NCBI GenBank assembly: GCA_902702965.1
Contig: CACRXP010000394.1
Coordinates: forward strand, 21,162 to 85,161
From: Spirometra erinaceieuropaei
Lineage: Eukaryota > Platyhelminthes > Cestoda > Diphyllobothriidea > Diphyllobothriidae
DNA: 64,000 bases
Direction: 5' to 3'
The first letter of the stretch is position 1; each line of letters begins with the position of its first letter. Of the stretch, positions 22,812 to 35,055 are shown piece after piece. The notes below the pieces were generated by a model. The model was given only the letters and a program-made list of their open reading frames with translations, ran no database searches and was not told the origin of the DNA. Position numbers and translations under genes: made by a program.

Positions 22812-24845
22812 CTAGATGTCGAAAACTAGGCCGGCAAGTTTTCCTTTAAACATGCAAATTGTGTCAGCCGTCACCACCTCGCTTGTAAGCGAGTTCCACG
22901 GCCCAACAACCCGCTGGCAAAATGAAAACTTTCTACCGTCTAACCACTTGCGCTCACTCTTGACTTCGTAGGCATGACCGCGTAGTTGGTTTGTACGGGC
23001 AAACTTAAAGAAGTCCTCCGTTCTTAATGAGCAACCTTGACCGCGGACAATCCGGAATGTCCAGAGTAGACTGCAGTTTATTTGTCTATAAGAGAGATGG
23101 AATAAGCCTAGCACATTCAGCCTCTTCTGCTAAGACAAATGCTTCAGACCGTCGACCATCTTCGTTGCTCTGCGTTACATCTGTTCGAGTAAGTCGATAT
23201 CCTTCCTCATCCATGTTGAAGCTGCTGGCATTCCATACTCCAGGTGGGGTCTTGCAAAGACGCCAAGAAATCTTTCGAAGAGTTTTGGAGGAAATATTTT
23301 GAATGCACGTCTGATCCAGTGTAGAGTACAAGTTGCCTTCTGGACCATACTTTTACAGTGATCTGATGGCGATAAATTTTTGGTCCCATACACCCGGAAC
23401 TCTGTATCTTTCTGAGGTTTCAAATGCCGTTCCGTTAATATAGTACTGGTGATTGGGAGAGGCATTTCAACCGCTGTTTAGGTGCAAGACCACGCATTTG
23501 GACACGTTAAACTTCAAAAGCCATCTGTTCGACCAGGCACACACTTTATCGATGTTCGACTGCAACTTCTCTGCGTTATCATCTCACTTGACTTCACTCC
23601 ATATTTTTATGTCATCCGCGAACATGAGGGCACCGCAATTCACTTCGCTGATGCAGTCATTAACATAAGTCAGGAGGAGTACTGGGTCTAAGACAGAACC
23701 CCGGGGGACACCACTTTTCGTCTTTGCCCATTCCGAGGTGGATTTACCAACGAGGATTCTTTGTACTCTGAAGGACAGAAAACTCCTGATCCATTTAAAC
23801 ATTCTTCTTTGAATTCATACACCTCAGATCTTCTGTAAAAGAAGCTTGTGCGGGACACTGACAAAGGCCTTCTTGAAGTCAAAAAATATGACGTCCACTG
23901 GAAAACCCTTATCGGTAGCTCGTGTCCATTTCTCATGCGAGTAAAAACACTCGTTAGGCAGGAGCGCCCTGGACGAAAGCCATGTTGGGCATCACACATT
24001 ATTTTATCCTGTTCCAGGTATTTCATCAAGTGTCCTTTGATAGTGCGTTCCATTATTTTACACGCGATGCAAGTTAGACTGACGGAACGATAATTTCCGC
24101 AGTCAAGTCTTCAGACTCCTTTATGAATCGGAGTAATGAGTGCGCACTTCCATTCTTCCGGGAGCCCGCTGTCTTCAAATGACTTTTGAAATATTGCAGA
24201 TAATGGTTTGCACAGTTCATTAGCAAGTTCACGAAGTGCTAATGCGGGAATTCTATCTGGGCCAGGCGATTTGGCAGGTTTCAGCCGGAGTAGTTCGGCC
24301 CTAACTATGGTCGATGAAAAGAGCGGTTCCTCGGTCAAGGAGGGTAGGGAGGGGGTAGAAGGTGGAAGGGTACTAGGAGGAGAGGTAGGTTGGCGACCGG
24401 GTGGATGGGCAAACACAGAACTACGTTCTCGGTTGAAGACGGACTAAAAGAAGTCGGAAAGCAGGGACGCTTTAACTTGGTCATCATTCTCCACTTTTAC
24501 ATCTGCAGACCTTAGGGCAGGGGTTAGCTCCTGTGTCATTTAAGTATTTCGTATATAGCCATATAAAATTCTCGGATGCTCCAGCGAATTTTGAAGTATG
24601 TTCAGTCCTAATTTCCTTCGCAACTTTGAGGCCTCACTTTTACAAAATTTTCGTTGCCGCTTATATTCCTGTAAATGTTCTTCGGAGCCAGTTTGTACGT
24701 AGCGCCTCCACATACGATTCCTTTTTCTGAAAGAGGCCTTCAAGTCCGGGTTTATCCATTTTGGGCGGTTTGTGATTGTCTTTCTTCTGAGAGGACAACT
24801 GGAATAAACAATCTCTTTCAATAAGTAACTTAAAGTATTCCATTT
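22812..24845 (-). pseudogene. CR1/Jockey-like reverse transcriptase (3' part of the 22.8-26.4 kb element)
   Basis: Read from high to low coordinate: linker (RPKWINPDLKASFRKRNRMW), RT fingers (KPAKSPGPDRIPALALRELA), PIHKG, QHGFRPGRSCLTSV, the FDFKKAF motif A in a shifted frame near 23880-23900, SGVPRGSVLDP, the catalytic box FADDIKIW near 23600, thumb (HLEYGMPAASTWMRK) and the C-terminal region (SYRQINCSLLWTFRIVRGQG) ending at 22812. At least two frameshifts and several stops break it. It is the same family as 62170-63461, and together they define the 3' coding end. It copies its own RNA at a nicked target by family analogy; this copy cannot. Confidence 0.9.
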
Positions 24846-24949
24846 GTCGTTTGCCCGACCATGCAGTTCAGTCTTTCAGGATACAGCTGCCGCTTCTCTC
24901 CTCATGAGAGAATAGTCCACCTTCCAAGTGTTTCTCTCCCATTTATCGG

Positions 24950-26360
24950 GTTGAACGGGTTAGGAAGACAGTGAGTATTCGAAGTAGAGCGTGATGTTGC
25001 CGCTAGACCCTAATGGCGGTCGGTCCTGCAGGTCTAACACATTTTCCTCCTCTCGGGTGAAAATAAGATCAAGGCAGTTCGACTGCTGTCCTTCCCTGAC
25101 CCGCGTTCCAAAGGTAACATTCTGGCAGAGAAGTTTGTCCGTTGCCCATTGCAGTAGTTTGTGATTAAAGCTGTCCTGCGGCCCTTGTGCAGTCCACGTT
25201 AGCCAATCAATGCCAGGAGCGTTAAAATCCCCGACGATAAGGACATTTTTCTTCCCACTGACTTTGTTAAGTTCTGTTACGAGCATGAGATCATGGTCAG
25301 AATTATGACTAGGTGAACGCTACACCACCGAAAGCGTCAGTGATCGGACATTCTTAGCAGATATGGTAACGCTTAACAGTCCTACAACCCGTGCCAGTCT
25401 ATGCACATCAGCCTTAGCGCTCAGCTTGCAAGTGACATAAATTATGACTCCTTCTACTCGGCATAATCTGTCTCTTCGGAATTGCTGATATCCTCTAAGT
25501 GATATTTCTGACTCTGCGATATCTACTGTAAGCCACGTTTATGTGAAAGCCGTAATGTCTGGCTTAATTTTATCAATTAAGTCTCTTAGTTCGTCTGGTT
25601 TGTCAATGGGGCTTTACACATTTGCGAAGATAACCTTCAGTGACTGTTTCGTTGGAGAGGCCCGGCCTTCATTGTGACGGGTTCTGACCACAGGAAAGAC
25701 CCCTTTGTTTGGACTATTTGCCCATTTTTGATCTTCAGCCCATTCTCTCCTCTGCCATTTGCTCTCCATCAATTCTGATCTCAGTTCTCTCATTTTCAGT
25801 CTTTCCCTCTGTTCGTAGTCTGGTTGAAAAAACACTTCCTTGTGCGAGTTGCGTAAGGTCGCTCTACTTTCTAACAAAAGCGCTGCTTGGGCTTCGTTTT
25901 TCAAAATAACTTTCAGGGGTCTTGGGTATGTTTTTAGGTCACGATTTGGGTCCGCTTTGCCTAGTCGGAGAGCTTTTTTAACAGTGAATATTTCCCCATC
26001 CTTCAGGATGTCACTGGCGTACTGATGAAGAAGGTCTAGGTCGTGCGTCACTCGTTCCTTCGGAATGCAGGACGTGGACTCTGGAGCGCCCCTTATGAAA
26101 ATAGTTTGCTTACGATTTATGGAAGAGCTCATTACTGTCCCGTCCGCGTTAGGACGATATAGTGCTAATGTAGTATTCCCGACGAATGTTGACACTTCTA
26201 CATTTGAATGATTTTCGGCCGGCGATGGGGGTATAGGGCATATATTTTCATATGACGTACTTGCTCCGGCAGGGGAGCTCTTGCAATCATTACCCTGTTG
26301 CAATGTACTGCACGAAGTCTTATCGTGTCCTTTTCCATAAACGGAATGGTCAGGGCACAT
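24950..26360 (-). pseudogene. CR1/Jockey-like ORF1-type domain and endonuclease in one frame
   Basis: This is the 5' part of the same element. The frame 26360-25614 (248 codons) has a low-complexity start, then an RRM/gag-like stretch (FTVKKALRLGKADPNR, PRPLKVILKNEAQAALLL) and a basic Glu/Arg-rich segment, and reaches SLKVIFANV. One stop later the same frame continues into the endonuclease: DELRDLIDKIKPDI, GGVIIYVT-like EGVIIYVT, VLIVGDFNAPGIDWL (25200s), NVTFGTRV, NCLDLIFT, ending near 24960. The usual separate ORF1 stop and ORF2 start are not apparent. The SDH box is altered (SSGNITLYFEY). Two or three in-frame stops make it a pseudogene. Confidence 0.85.
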
Positions 26361-27139
26361 TCCAGATTAGTAAGCCTTGTGATGAATTGGAGTAACAGCG
26401 TTACCTTCCAAGAATAACGCCTATCTTACCCGCGGAATCCATATTCTTCATTGTAGAATCTAATTTATGACAAGATGCAGAACTCGACTGTTATCCAGGA
26501 ACACCTGGCTTGTGTCAGTTGTTCGGTCAATCGATGGAATTTGGTAAGAAATGTACAATTACGAAATGGCCTCCTGGTAATTTAGATGCAATTCTAAATT
26601 TTGCCGCCGCAAAGTATGTTGTTATTTTATGTGCTGACACAGTCACAAATGTGGAGCCTGCTAAACCTGGCAAATTGGATTTATCGAAACAATACTGGAG
26701 GGTCACTGTGAAGATTTACGTGGAAATCTTCCTCATTCAGATTTTCTTCTGAGTTCTAGAGACATGTCTTTGTGATCAATGCATAAAATTTGCGTGGTCA
26801 CATCTCAAATACATACCAAAAGCAAATTCTCACCCCTCAGTAAATATGGTGAGACCTTTTAAATAGGTAGAGAAAGGGACAATGAATTTTGTTTCTGTGT
26901 TTCGAAACGTTATGAAACTTACTGCTTGAGAAAAGTCAGATTTCCCTATCTTGATCTCAACGGTCTTCGTTAATATAGCACTGTTGGAGTGAATACAAGC
27001 AGTTCAAACGTGATAGGGCATATTTTTGCAGTCTGAAGTCGTCTTATTACCGTTAACCACACAACGAAGTTGTCACTGCAAACCCGTGTGATAAAACTCA
27101 TTAATCCTCCTAATTGAACTCTCGAGGGTCTTAAAGTGA

Positions 27140-27161
27140 TTTATTTATTTATTTATTTATT
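27140..27161. repeat. (TTTA)n microsatellite
   Basis: About five TTTA units following GTGA and preceding TCATGATG. Confidence 0.95.
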
Positions 27162-28086
27162 CATGATGCAAAATAGTCATTTAGGAATGATAAAGTGTAG
27201 ATTTCGATTGTTTGCTAAAAGTGACCAAAACTACCATCTCGCCTTGCATACAGTTATACAAAAATTGGATATTTTCTACGCAAGGACCATTTTTTTTATC
27301 TTTTTCACGTCTATTCTTCTTGTCTTAAGGCTTAGGGTTATTTACATATAATAATCAGCTCGTTTTGCGTTCAGGCACTTGTTGATTTTGGTGCATTTTG
27401 CATGAGAAGAAGTCGTAGGCTATGTTTTTTTGTAGGTTCGCATTCTCTCTCTTTTTGAGGTTTCTCTTTCGTCAGAAGTTTCCTTGTACTAAATCGCAGT
27501 GCACAAACTGTCGCCGCGTTAGTTTCAGTCCTCCCTCGTTTTTTTTCCAGGCAACTCAATCTTTGACTTTCGTTTCATACTCTCAAATGCCTTTGGTTGA
27601 AAGGACAATATTACCTGGCGTTCGAAGGACTAATGCATGAATTCAGTCATCTACCTTTGTCGAGCCGATGAATATCAATTGTCCCTCAGTGGGGATTCTA
27701 GCTGCTCCTCTTGTGTGATTAAAGGCTTAGTATGGATTTTCGACACTCGTTAATGTTTGCCGACAGTTCACATTATGTCTAGGGGATGGGATTTGCAAAT
27801 AGCATGTATGCTTTTTTGAACCCCCGAAACGTGATCTCGGGAAGTGAACGTTTTGTTTATACGCATTGCAATTGTGTAATTCGTTATCGTGGGCAGTTTC
27901 AAATTGTTGGACATTGCTGATTTCCCGGAAATTTTCTGTCCGGGGCTGCCTTTGCCCATTACATTGGCAAAATCAGTGTCTTAGAATTTTGATCTCAAAT
28001 TTTTCCTCTATATTAGATGTTGCAAATAAATGTACATTTAGCTAAGGAGATTCTTTAGCTCCATTCTCTATCCCTAGTAGCAAACT

Positions 28087-28195
28087 ATATCGAGACGATA
28101 TCTATTAGATATCTATTTTTCGAGATACCTATGTCGAGTATATATCGATTTTGTCCGCGGCCTAGATATCGAGACGATATCTATTTTTCGAGATA
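28087..28195. repeat. Palindrome-rich direct repeat
   Basis: The unit ATATCGAGACGATATCTATT occurs at 28087 and 28166, each followed by TTTTTCGAGATAC. The first copy has an extra self-complementary GATATCTATTAGATATC. AT-rich; may be a remnant of a small foldback element. Confidence 0.7.
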
Positions 28196-30429
28196 CTACA
28201 AAAATCGGCGATAGGGACACGTTAGATCATGCGCATGATGCGGTTTCTTCTTCTTACACCCATATATAATTTTCTTATCGTCTGTTCGCCTTAGTCACCC
28301 CAATCCCGGCCTACTTTGCCTCCTGTTGTCCACTTTAGAACGCTTTTAACCCCTACAAGGGAACTTTTTTGAAGACGTGTAAGTACGGAGATAGTTTATT
28401 CGATAAAAAATGTGAAAAAGGATTAATACATAGTGTTATCTGTTGTCACTGACGTAACGCCACTCGTGGAACAAGCCCGATTGTTCTCTAGGGGATAGAA
28501 GATTATGAAAAATGAAATATAATCACCAGTCCAGCTATTGTTTCGTAATTCTTTATTCTGCCGTTGAACACAATTATCCAGGGACCGTTTCAGTCTTTTT
28601 GTGAAGGCGGTCTCCAGGTCGGATAAAGTGGCAGCGGAGGTTTTGTTCCACCCTGCAAAAACGTCTACAAATGTAGATAGTGGTCACTGAATTGCATTGC
28701 ATTGCAATTATAAATGATCCATGGTAATGACCGATCATGGTGTCAATAAATAATAATGGCGATAGCTGTAGTATTTGGTTCGTGGCAATAAATATTGGGC
28801 TAATTCACAATCCGAATAACGCGCACCTGTCGGTCGGTGGTTCCTTTTGTGAAGGCGATCATGAACCATGTGGGGGCATATTTGAATGTCTCCTCCTGTT
28901 GGTGCCGGTCAGACAGGTGGTCGTCGCTACAGATTTTAGAAACTTTTCATTAATGTCAGTGAATGCGTCTCTTACACAGGATGTATGAGGAATCATCTTA
29001 TACGCAGCAAAAATGTTGGAAGGTGAGGGGGAAAGAACGTCTTTTGGAACAAGCGCCGAAAATAATCTCTCAACAAGCGTGGATATCCATTCCCCCATTG
29101 TATTTGGATAAGTAGGGTATCTGGAACTTTTATTTTAATTTACTTGTAGTTTGCCACTTGCTGACGATTTACGTTGTCTGTAAATCTGTCTATGTGTTTA
29201 AACTAGGGTCGTGCGAATGTGAGCACGACACCACTTGCCTGTCACCTCATATCCTGTTGCAATGCTGCAATCCGTAGCTTTACGCCAGACAAATAACTGA
29301 GTCGTTGCAACTGATTCTATGCCGTTTATAGGTTCATTTCTGCTGCAGCCCCTTTTATGCCAGGACGTGCTGAGTTTCCTCTAGTCGTCCAATATGAACA
29401 CTTTAGTAAGGCAAATGTTTACTATCGTTGTGAAAAGAGGCTCCCCTGTATCGTGACGCCTGAATAGTCGTGGTTCTATATGATCTGATAGTGCTATAAG
29501 GCGTTTTTAAGCCCTAATAATAACAACGAAGACGAAATTGGCGACATCCGATTATCCGCGTGTCCTCGTCTAAATGAGGCCGTCGTATCCGTTGGAGACC
29601 ATCGTTAATGTTTGACGGTGAAATATTGGTCATATCAGTTCACGGCGCTACAAGAAAAGTAGAAGGCCATAATTGTGGTTACTAGATCTTGTCGATTACC
29701 ATCCACATTCTTTAGACTGCTTGGTCGTTGAGAACATGTTTTTACTTAAAATTCTGAACGAGCCCCGAAAATTGAATCCGTTAAGGCCTGACCAAGTACG
29801 AGCTGCATCGATGACAAAATAGATAATCTAGAGACCAATTCTTACTAGATCCTCCTGGTTCAAGTGTTTTCTTTTCTCTAATACTTATTTGTGTGATTAA
29901 AATATGTTTTGGGTTTGGCTTTAGAATTCTAAGCCAGCCTCTTCTCAGGTCGTGTCCTATTCCATCGTGTACAAGCGCAGCTTGTCCTCCTCCCTCCCCT
30001 TATTTTATTGGTATGCCCGTCTTGTGTTTTCAGTAGAGTTAACAAGGCTTGTTAGGGTTACTAGTGTCGCCTTAGGCTTCAGCGTCGGTTACGACGGTCG
30101 AACTGTTGGTTGAATCAAGAACTACTTACCCTTATATTTGCACTTTTTACGAAGCATTGCAAGTTAATTTCCTCCGCCAGTAGGAGTGTCTCTTTTTTCG
30201 GTGGTTCATTCATTTTAATCACTGATAATCACCTCTATCTGATGGGGGTGGCAGTTGGCAGGGCATAATTACGTTCATAGTGAGGAAGAATACCTCTCTT
30301 CCCACCCACTGTGTTTCATTGACGATAAGAGGTTCGTACAATTCGAGATGATTTCGTACTTTGCACAGTTGCGACCATGCGTAATCTAGCCAGCCTCGAT
30401 AGTGTCGCGGATTATATCACCTTACGCCT

Positions 30430-32095
30430 GTTGATCCACGGCAGAAGATCTGGACAGTTTGGATTATCTTTTCCTCCAACGACGGAAACCGAATATCGAA
30501 GGTCTAGGCACTAACTCCATATCTTGACAAACCGTGTAGATCCAGGTTTTGGGTTGGCCACCTCTTCGACGTCTCCAGGTGGGCAACGCCGCCGTATTGA
30601 GGACAGCAACACTGAACTCATGAGGCGAACGACGAAGAAGACGCCCCGGTCGTCTATCTTGGACGGCCTGAAATGTGCTCGCGAATTTTCCACAGCGAGT
30701 GCGGACTGTCTCATTCGAAACCAAGTCAGTTTATCTCACTCGAGGGATGATTCTTAGACAACGGTGATCAAACGCCTCCAATTTTCAATCATTTTCAACG
30801 CGCACCGCTGAGCATTCACAATCGTAGAGAAGGACTGCCTGGATGAATGAACGATACACGCGGATCATCGTGGCAATGGGGATGTCGCGGTACGTCCATG
30901 AACACCTGTTTCTGACTGAGAAAACCCTTCGGGCAACATCGATTAAGTATAAAATGTCGTCCTTACTCCGTCCATCGGGCCGTACCCTCACTCCGAAGTA
31001 CTTGAAATTGCGTACTTCTTCAAGTTGGCAACCATAAGTCCCGAAGTCTGTTCTCCTTGTCAGGGATGCAGCTCGAAAACACTGCTCTTTCCAGCGTTTA
31101 TGGATGAACCGACGGAGTTCACGACTTTATTCACCTGTGACACCACAGACTGCAGATCACCAAGGTTTGAGTCTAGCAGGGCGATATCGTCAGCATTTGA
31201 GACCATCCAGCCGGCTTCAGGATTCAAGCTCAGCATCATCAAAACCTTGTAGGGCTTTTCCGATAATACAATCAATGGCATAGATGAGCAGAATGGGCAA
31301 CAAGGTGCAATCTTCTCGAACACCAGATCAAATATTGAACGGTTTGGACAGATTGTTTTGGAATAGAATTCGCGCGGTGGTAGACCCTTAGTATGCCTTG
31401 ATCATGGCGATAATTTTTCCAGCACAACTAGTTCGATTATCCGCCGCGGGGACTCACAGCGGATGGAATCAAACGCGGCGGCTGAGTCGACAAAGCAGGC
31501 GGCCGTCGGTCAGCGTTAGTCAAGGCAGAATTCCAGAATGCGCTTCAGTGTGAATATTTGGCATGCGCATCGATCCCCGGCTTGGTTGGGCCTCATCTTA
31601 CTGTCACGCACACTCTGGAGTAGCCTGAGAAGAACAACAACGAAGACCTTCGCAGCGACGTCCACGAGGCTGTTGTCGTGGTAGCTATCTCACTTCATTT
31701 TATTTCCCTTCTTGAATACAGGCGCAAGGATGCCAGAGCCCCAGTCTTCAGGAGTGACTTTATCTCTCTGCGTTTGCTCACTCAAATTATGAAGCCAGGA
31801 CGCCTGAATGTCCGCAAAAAATTGTAAATTTCAGCGGGAATAACGTCCTCTCCGGACGTCTTGTTTTTGCGCAGCCTTCGCATAACATCGATGATTTCTT
31901 GCTCAGATTGGATAAGCATGACACCATTTAGGCTAGACAGGAATAAAACTCCGCTTTTGAGGAGAGCTAAGGCCTGTTGGGTAGGTCGCCTAAGTTAATA
32001 AGGTTCCCGAAGGGCTCACGCCGGCGCTCGATTTTAGCCGAAATTTCGGCCATAAAGCCGCCACCCACATCGCTAACAAATTCAGTGCAGAAGGC
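30430..32095 (-). pseudogene. Decayed RTE-like non-LTR retrotransposon, RT to C-terminus
   Basis: Read from high to low coordinate: RT fragments RPNQAGDRCACQIFTLKR and CFVDSAAAFDSI (motif A) near 31600-31450, then NADDIALLDSNLGDLQSVV (YADD-type catalytic box with Y to N, about 31210-31150), INAGKSSV, YLIDVARRVFSVRNRC, the connector MIRVYRSFIQAVLLYDCE, and the C-terminal RRRRGGQPKTWIYTVCQDME typical of this clade. Reading frames are interrupted between blocks. It is a different lineage from the 17.6-20.3 kb element: no zinc fingers and a distinct catalytic neighbourhood. The endonuclease half is missing. Confidence 0.85.
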
Positions 32096-32470
32096 TTACC
32101 ACTGGCTTGTCGAATAATTTGGTAGAGTTTTTGAGTGACACCAACGTTTTAGGCCTTCTCATGGAAGTCGCTCTTTCAGTCCCATATTTCCGCCGGCCAT
32201 CCCTAGTCGGCTTTGCTGTATGTCCCAGAGTTGACATAAGGAAGCATCGTTGCGAGAACGGACTAACCAAACAACTGGTGATGGACATGAGTGCAGTGGT
32301 TGGCCTGATGTTCCCCCCAAACGGGCCACGTGTTAGATGCGCTGGACCAACACGGGGACCATATTGGACTCCGTCATGCGTTCTCGGAGTTGTGCACCAT
32401 AACAAATGCCAACATTTCGGGGTGCGGTAGCGGACCCAGTTGCTGGCGTACGTCAAGCATACTAAGACCT
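32096..32470. other. Repeat-derived, non-coding
   Basis: No gene. The end (GTTGTGCACCATAACAAATG near 32390) resembles 7735-7755, suggesting repeat leader sequence ahead of the R copy. Confidence 0.4.
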
Positions 32471-32768
32471 GTCACCCCCCCCCCCCCCCCCCCATTGTTG
32501 TTGTGAATCAAAAACCTGTCTATTTGTTGTGTGGACCAGCGGGTGCGGAGTGGAACGCCAGGGTGCGGAATCGACCGCGCCATCCACCTGCGCCCTCCCA
32601 CGCCTCCGGTCTTCTTGAATCTGTCTTGACACCGGGTCCAGGTGGGAAAGGAGGAGAGAGTGTGGTAGATGCTGTACAAGTCCGCTATCACCATAAACTA
32701 AATTTTCGCACAAGTCACCGTCCCTGCTGCCACGGTGGACATAGTCGAAACCGACGGTCGAACTACCG
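32471..32768 (+). repeat. R interspersed repeat, copy 5, with a 19-C tract
   Basis: Starts with an uninterrupted C run (32475-32493), then TTGTGTGGACCAG, CACCTGCGCCCTCCCACGCC, TGTCTTGACACCGGGTCCAG, GAGGAGAGAGTGTGGTAGAT, CACAAGTCACCG and GACGGTCGAACTAC. The C run is at the same place as the G runs in the reversed copies at 36968 and near 6080. Confidence 0.8.
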
Positions 32769-32896
32769 GTTGGCCCGACAAAGCTTAGGTCTACACGCTC
32801 CACAAACATATTGGTCGCTCCAGGTACGCGGACGAGTTGTTTTTGGGGCCATCGAAACGAACGTTTTCTCACATTTCACACAGGCAAACTCGAAAA

Positions 32897-32978
32897 NNNN
32901 NNNNNNNNNNNNNNNNNNNNNNNNNNNNNNNNNNNNNNNNNNNNNNNNNNNNNNNNNNNNNNNNNNNNNNNNNNNNNN
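32897..32978. other. Assembly gap (82 N)
   Basis: Run of N; the true length is unknown. Confidence 1.
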
Positions 32979-34864
32979 ATTTCCGACTAAGGTACTGCCG
33001 CCCAATGGTGGCCTTACAAGCTCACAAGCATTCCTAGCACCCATAATAATATCATATTTGCCCAGCTCTGGCCCCTAAGGTTAGTCAGTGGGCGTTTTTT
33101 GATTGACTGCAGACGCAGTCCGTCCAGCACTCCTCTCGTGAATGGCCTCAGTGGCGGGGACGTGGCAGTAAGGCCGAGTTGCTCGCACGGGCTGTACCTA
33201 GTCAGCTAATAGGATCGTTGGCAGCAGACAAACCCACAAATCCCAGCCGCTAGTGCAAGGCCCGACAGAGACTAATACAATATAATCAGGGACCGTTCTG
33301 ATTACTTCGTATTTCTCGTATATATCTGGTCGTCTGTCTCCTTTAGTATCGTTCCTTAATTTTCCGCACTGCCTAGAAAACATGCACGCCGGTTTTTGTA
33401 AGACAGGAAAGCGACTCATTGTTCAGAGCGATTCCAAACTTAAGCGTTCGATGGAGCGAGAACTGCTGGTTTAACTTGCGTTGCCCCAGTTGAAACCTGC
33501 CGCCTGTATTGTTTCTTCCTCTGTCGTGTCACAGGAATAAGCAGTTTAAACAGGCGCTTGCGGGGGTAGCGACAATGTCAGAGAGACCTTTACGACAATG
33601 GTTAATACAGTGTGTTCTGTTGCCTCTGTTGCGCCTCTCTGTTGGCGCACTGACATCTTCGCCCTTGACCGTCGTGACTACCTCATTCTTCAATTTCTTT
33701 CAGTAAATTATGCGGTCCAACCACTATCATGGTCGAGCAATATTTGCAAATTTTCGCTGTAGCGCAGTCCACATCAGCCGATGTGGTTCTTAAGTTTCAA
33801 TACTCTCTCGAAGATCTCCACCGGTGCTGGGACGTCCTGAGACGACGGCTAAACGCTTTGAGCCCACCGCCTTCAGATACTGATCAGAAAGATACTGCCA
33901 CCGGAGAGTCGCGTCCTAAAGCGGCCTCAATGCTGTACTTTGCCATCGTAGACAGTTTCGTAGTCACGTATTGAGACACGCCTTACTGTGGTTTCCTTTT
34001 TGTCGTAAAAAGTCCTTTTCCACACAGCATCGGCACTTACGCCATGAAAACCCAAAAATTAGTTCCATCTCCACAAAACCTGTCAGCAACAATGTTTCCC
34101 AAGCTACAAGTAAGCGTTTTCAATCAATCATTGTGTGGTCGTGTCATGTTAATCCGAGCCGCATGCGACCTCATTGGGACGGAAGTTGAAACACTTGCGG
34201 GCATCTGGCACGTTGGCGCTACGCCAGCCATTAGTTCGCAAGGTCATTGCCTAGAAATGGCACTAGACGCGTGTTGTGTCCGTGTAAAAGGCGTTCTCCC
34301 ATTCAGGCCAGGAACGCGCTGTGCAGGCCTCCTTGCTTACCCAGGCATCATCCAGATCAGCGGCAGCGGTGTGGATGCGTCAATTATTGCAGATTTCATA
34401 ACATTATTTGAACACGCCCGAGTTTTGTCAGTAGTCGTCAGATTTTTTAGACTTGGGAATCTTTTGTGCCCCAGGAAGAGTTCGCATATACTGAATTTCA
34501 TAGTTTCCATCACCGTTTTTGTGTGTTGGACTTTCCTTGTTTGTGTCTCACTTGGGGGCGTGGTTTACTTTCGCCTTCCACGTCAGTCCTGTGTTACTCT
34601 CCCCTACATCCAACTTAGATAATGGTCACTTTCGACACTTTGGCTAACGCGATGGTGTCAGTTGCTCTATTTTCCACTTTACCACGCTCTGCACTTTTTC
34701 TCCCTTATCTCATTGCGTGTGCCTACATTCGTGAAGTTCTGGCATTTTCATTATGCATCCAGGTTTGAAAACAGCATTATTTGTCAGCGTTTTGTTCACA
34801 GTGACCTACGGATAATATCTCTTTCACCAGGAATCTTTCAGGGTTGTTCACCTTTTTCTGCTAG
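32979..34864 (+). other. Upstream of recognised MTG1 exons; possible unassigned exons
   Basis: Two adjacent open stretches look more protein-like than background: 33540-33700 (RQWLIQCVLLPLLRLSVG) and, after a TTCTTTCAG acceptor at 33703, 33704-33974 (VEQYLQIFAVAQSTSADVV and EDLHRCWDVLRRRLNAL, stop at 33972). They are in different frames and I cannot assign a family. A 192-codon frame at 34044-34622 is also unassigned and may be chance. I looked for the MTG1 N-terminal WFPGHM and DAR.PLSGRNP motifs here and did not find them. Confidence 0.3.
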
Positions 34865-35055
34865 ATCCGCCCTCGCATCCTCATTATGAACAAATGCGAT
34901 TTGGCAGAACCCATATCTGACATCTCTGCATTCAAAAACATTCTACGCTCCAGAGATCTGTGTAGCTCTTACCAACAGCCCCCAGCTGAGGTTTTCTTTA
35001 CCAACATGAAGTCTCCCGAACGACAGAAACGCCTTATCCGGAAAATCCTCACAAG
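34865..35055 (+). CDS. MTG1: Mitochondrial ribosome-associated GTPase 1, exon with G4 motif
   Basis: MTG1 is a mitochondrial inner-membrane-associated GTPase needed for large mitoribosomal subunit assembly. It belongs to the circularly permuted GTPases, where G4 comes before G1. The exon starts after CTTTTTCTGCTAG and ends before GTGAGC. It encodes PRILIMNKCDLAEP, with the G4 motif NKCD at 34889-34900 (human has PHLLVLNKMDLAD), then EVFFTNMKSPERQKRLIRKIL (human NVIFTNCVKDENVKQI), matching the region through G5. It begins in phase 0 and leaves two bases (AG), which the first base of the exon at 40087 completes to Ser. Upstream exons encoding the N-terminal HMAKG and DAR.P region are not identified. 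Confidence 0.88.

Larger units (their letters stand above)
26381..30429. other. No gene recognised; AT-rich intergenic region
   Basis: About 4 kb without a domain-bearing frame. Contents noted separately are a TTTA microsatellite and a short palindrome-rich direct repeat. The start may include the 5' untranslated part of the adjacent retroelement. Confidence 0.45.

Noticed and set aside
32471..33078. 212-codon frame crossing the N gap
   Set aside because: It runs through a poly-C tract, an R repeat and unknown bases; not a gene.
34044..34622. 192-codon open frame upstream of MTG1
   Set aside because: Tempting as an MTG1 N-terminus, but it lacks the HMAKG and DAR.P motifs, and a frame of this length is plausible by chance.
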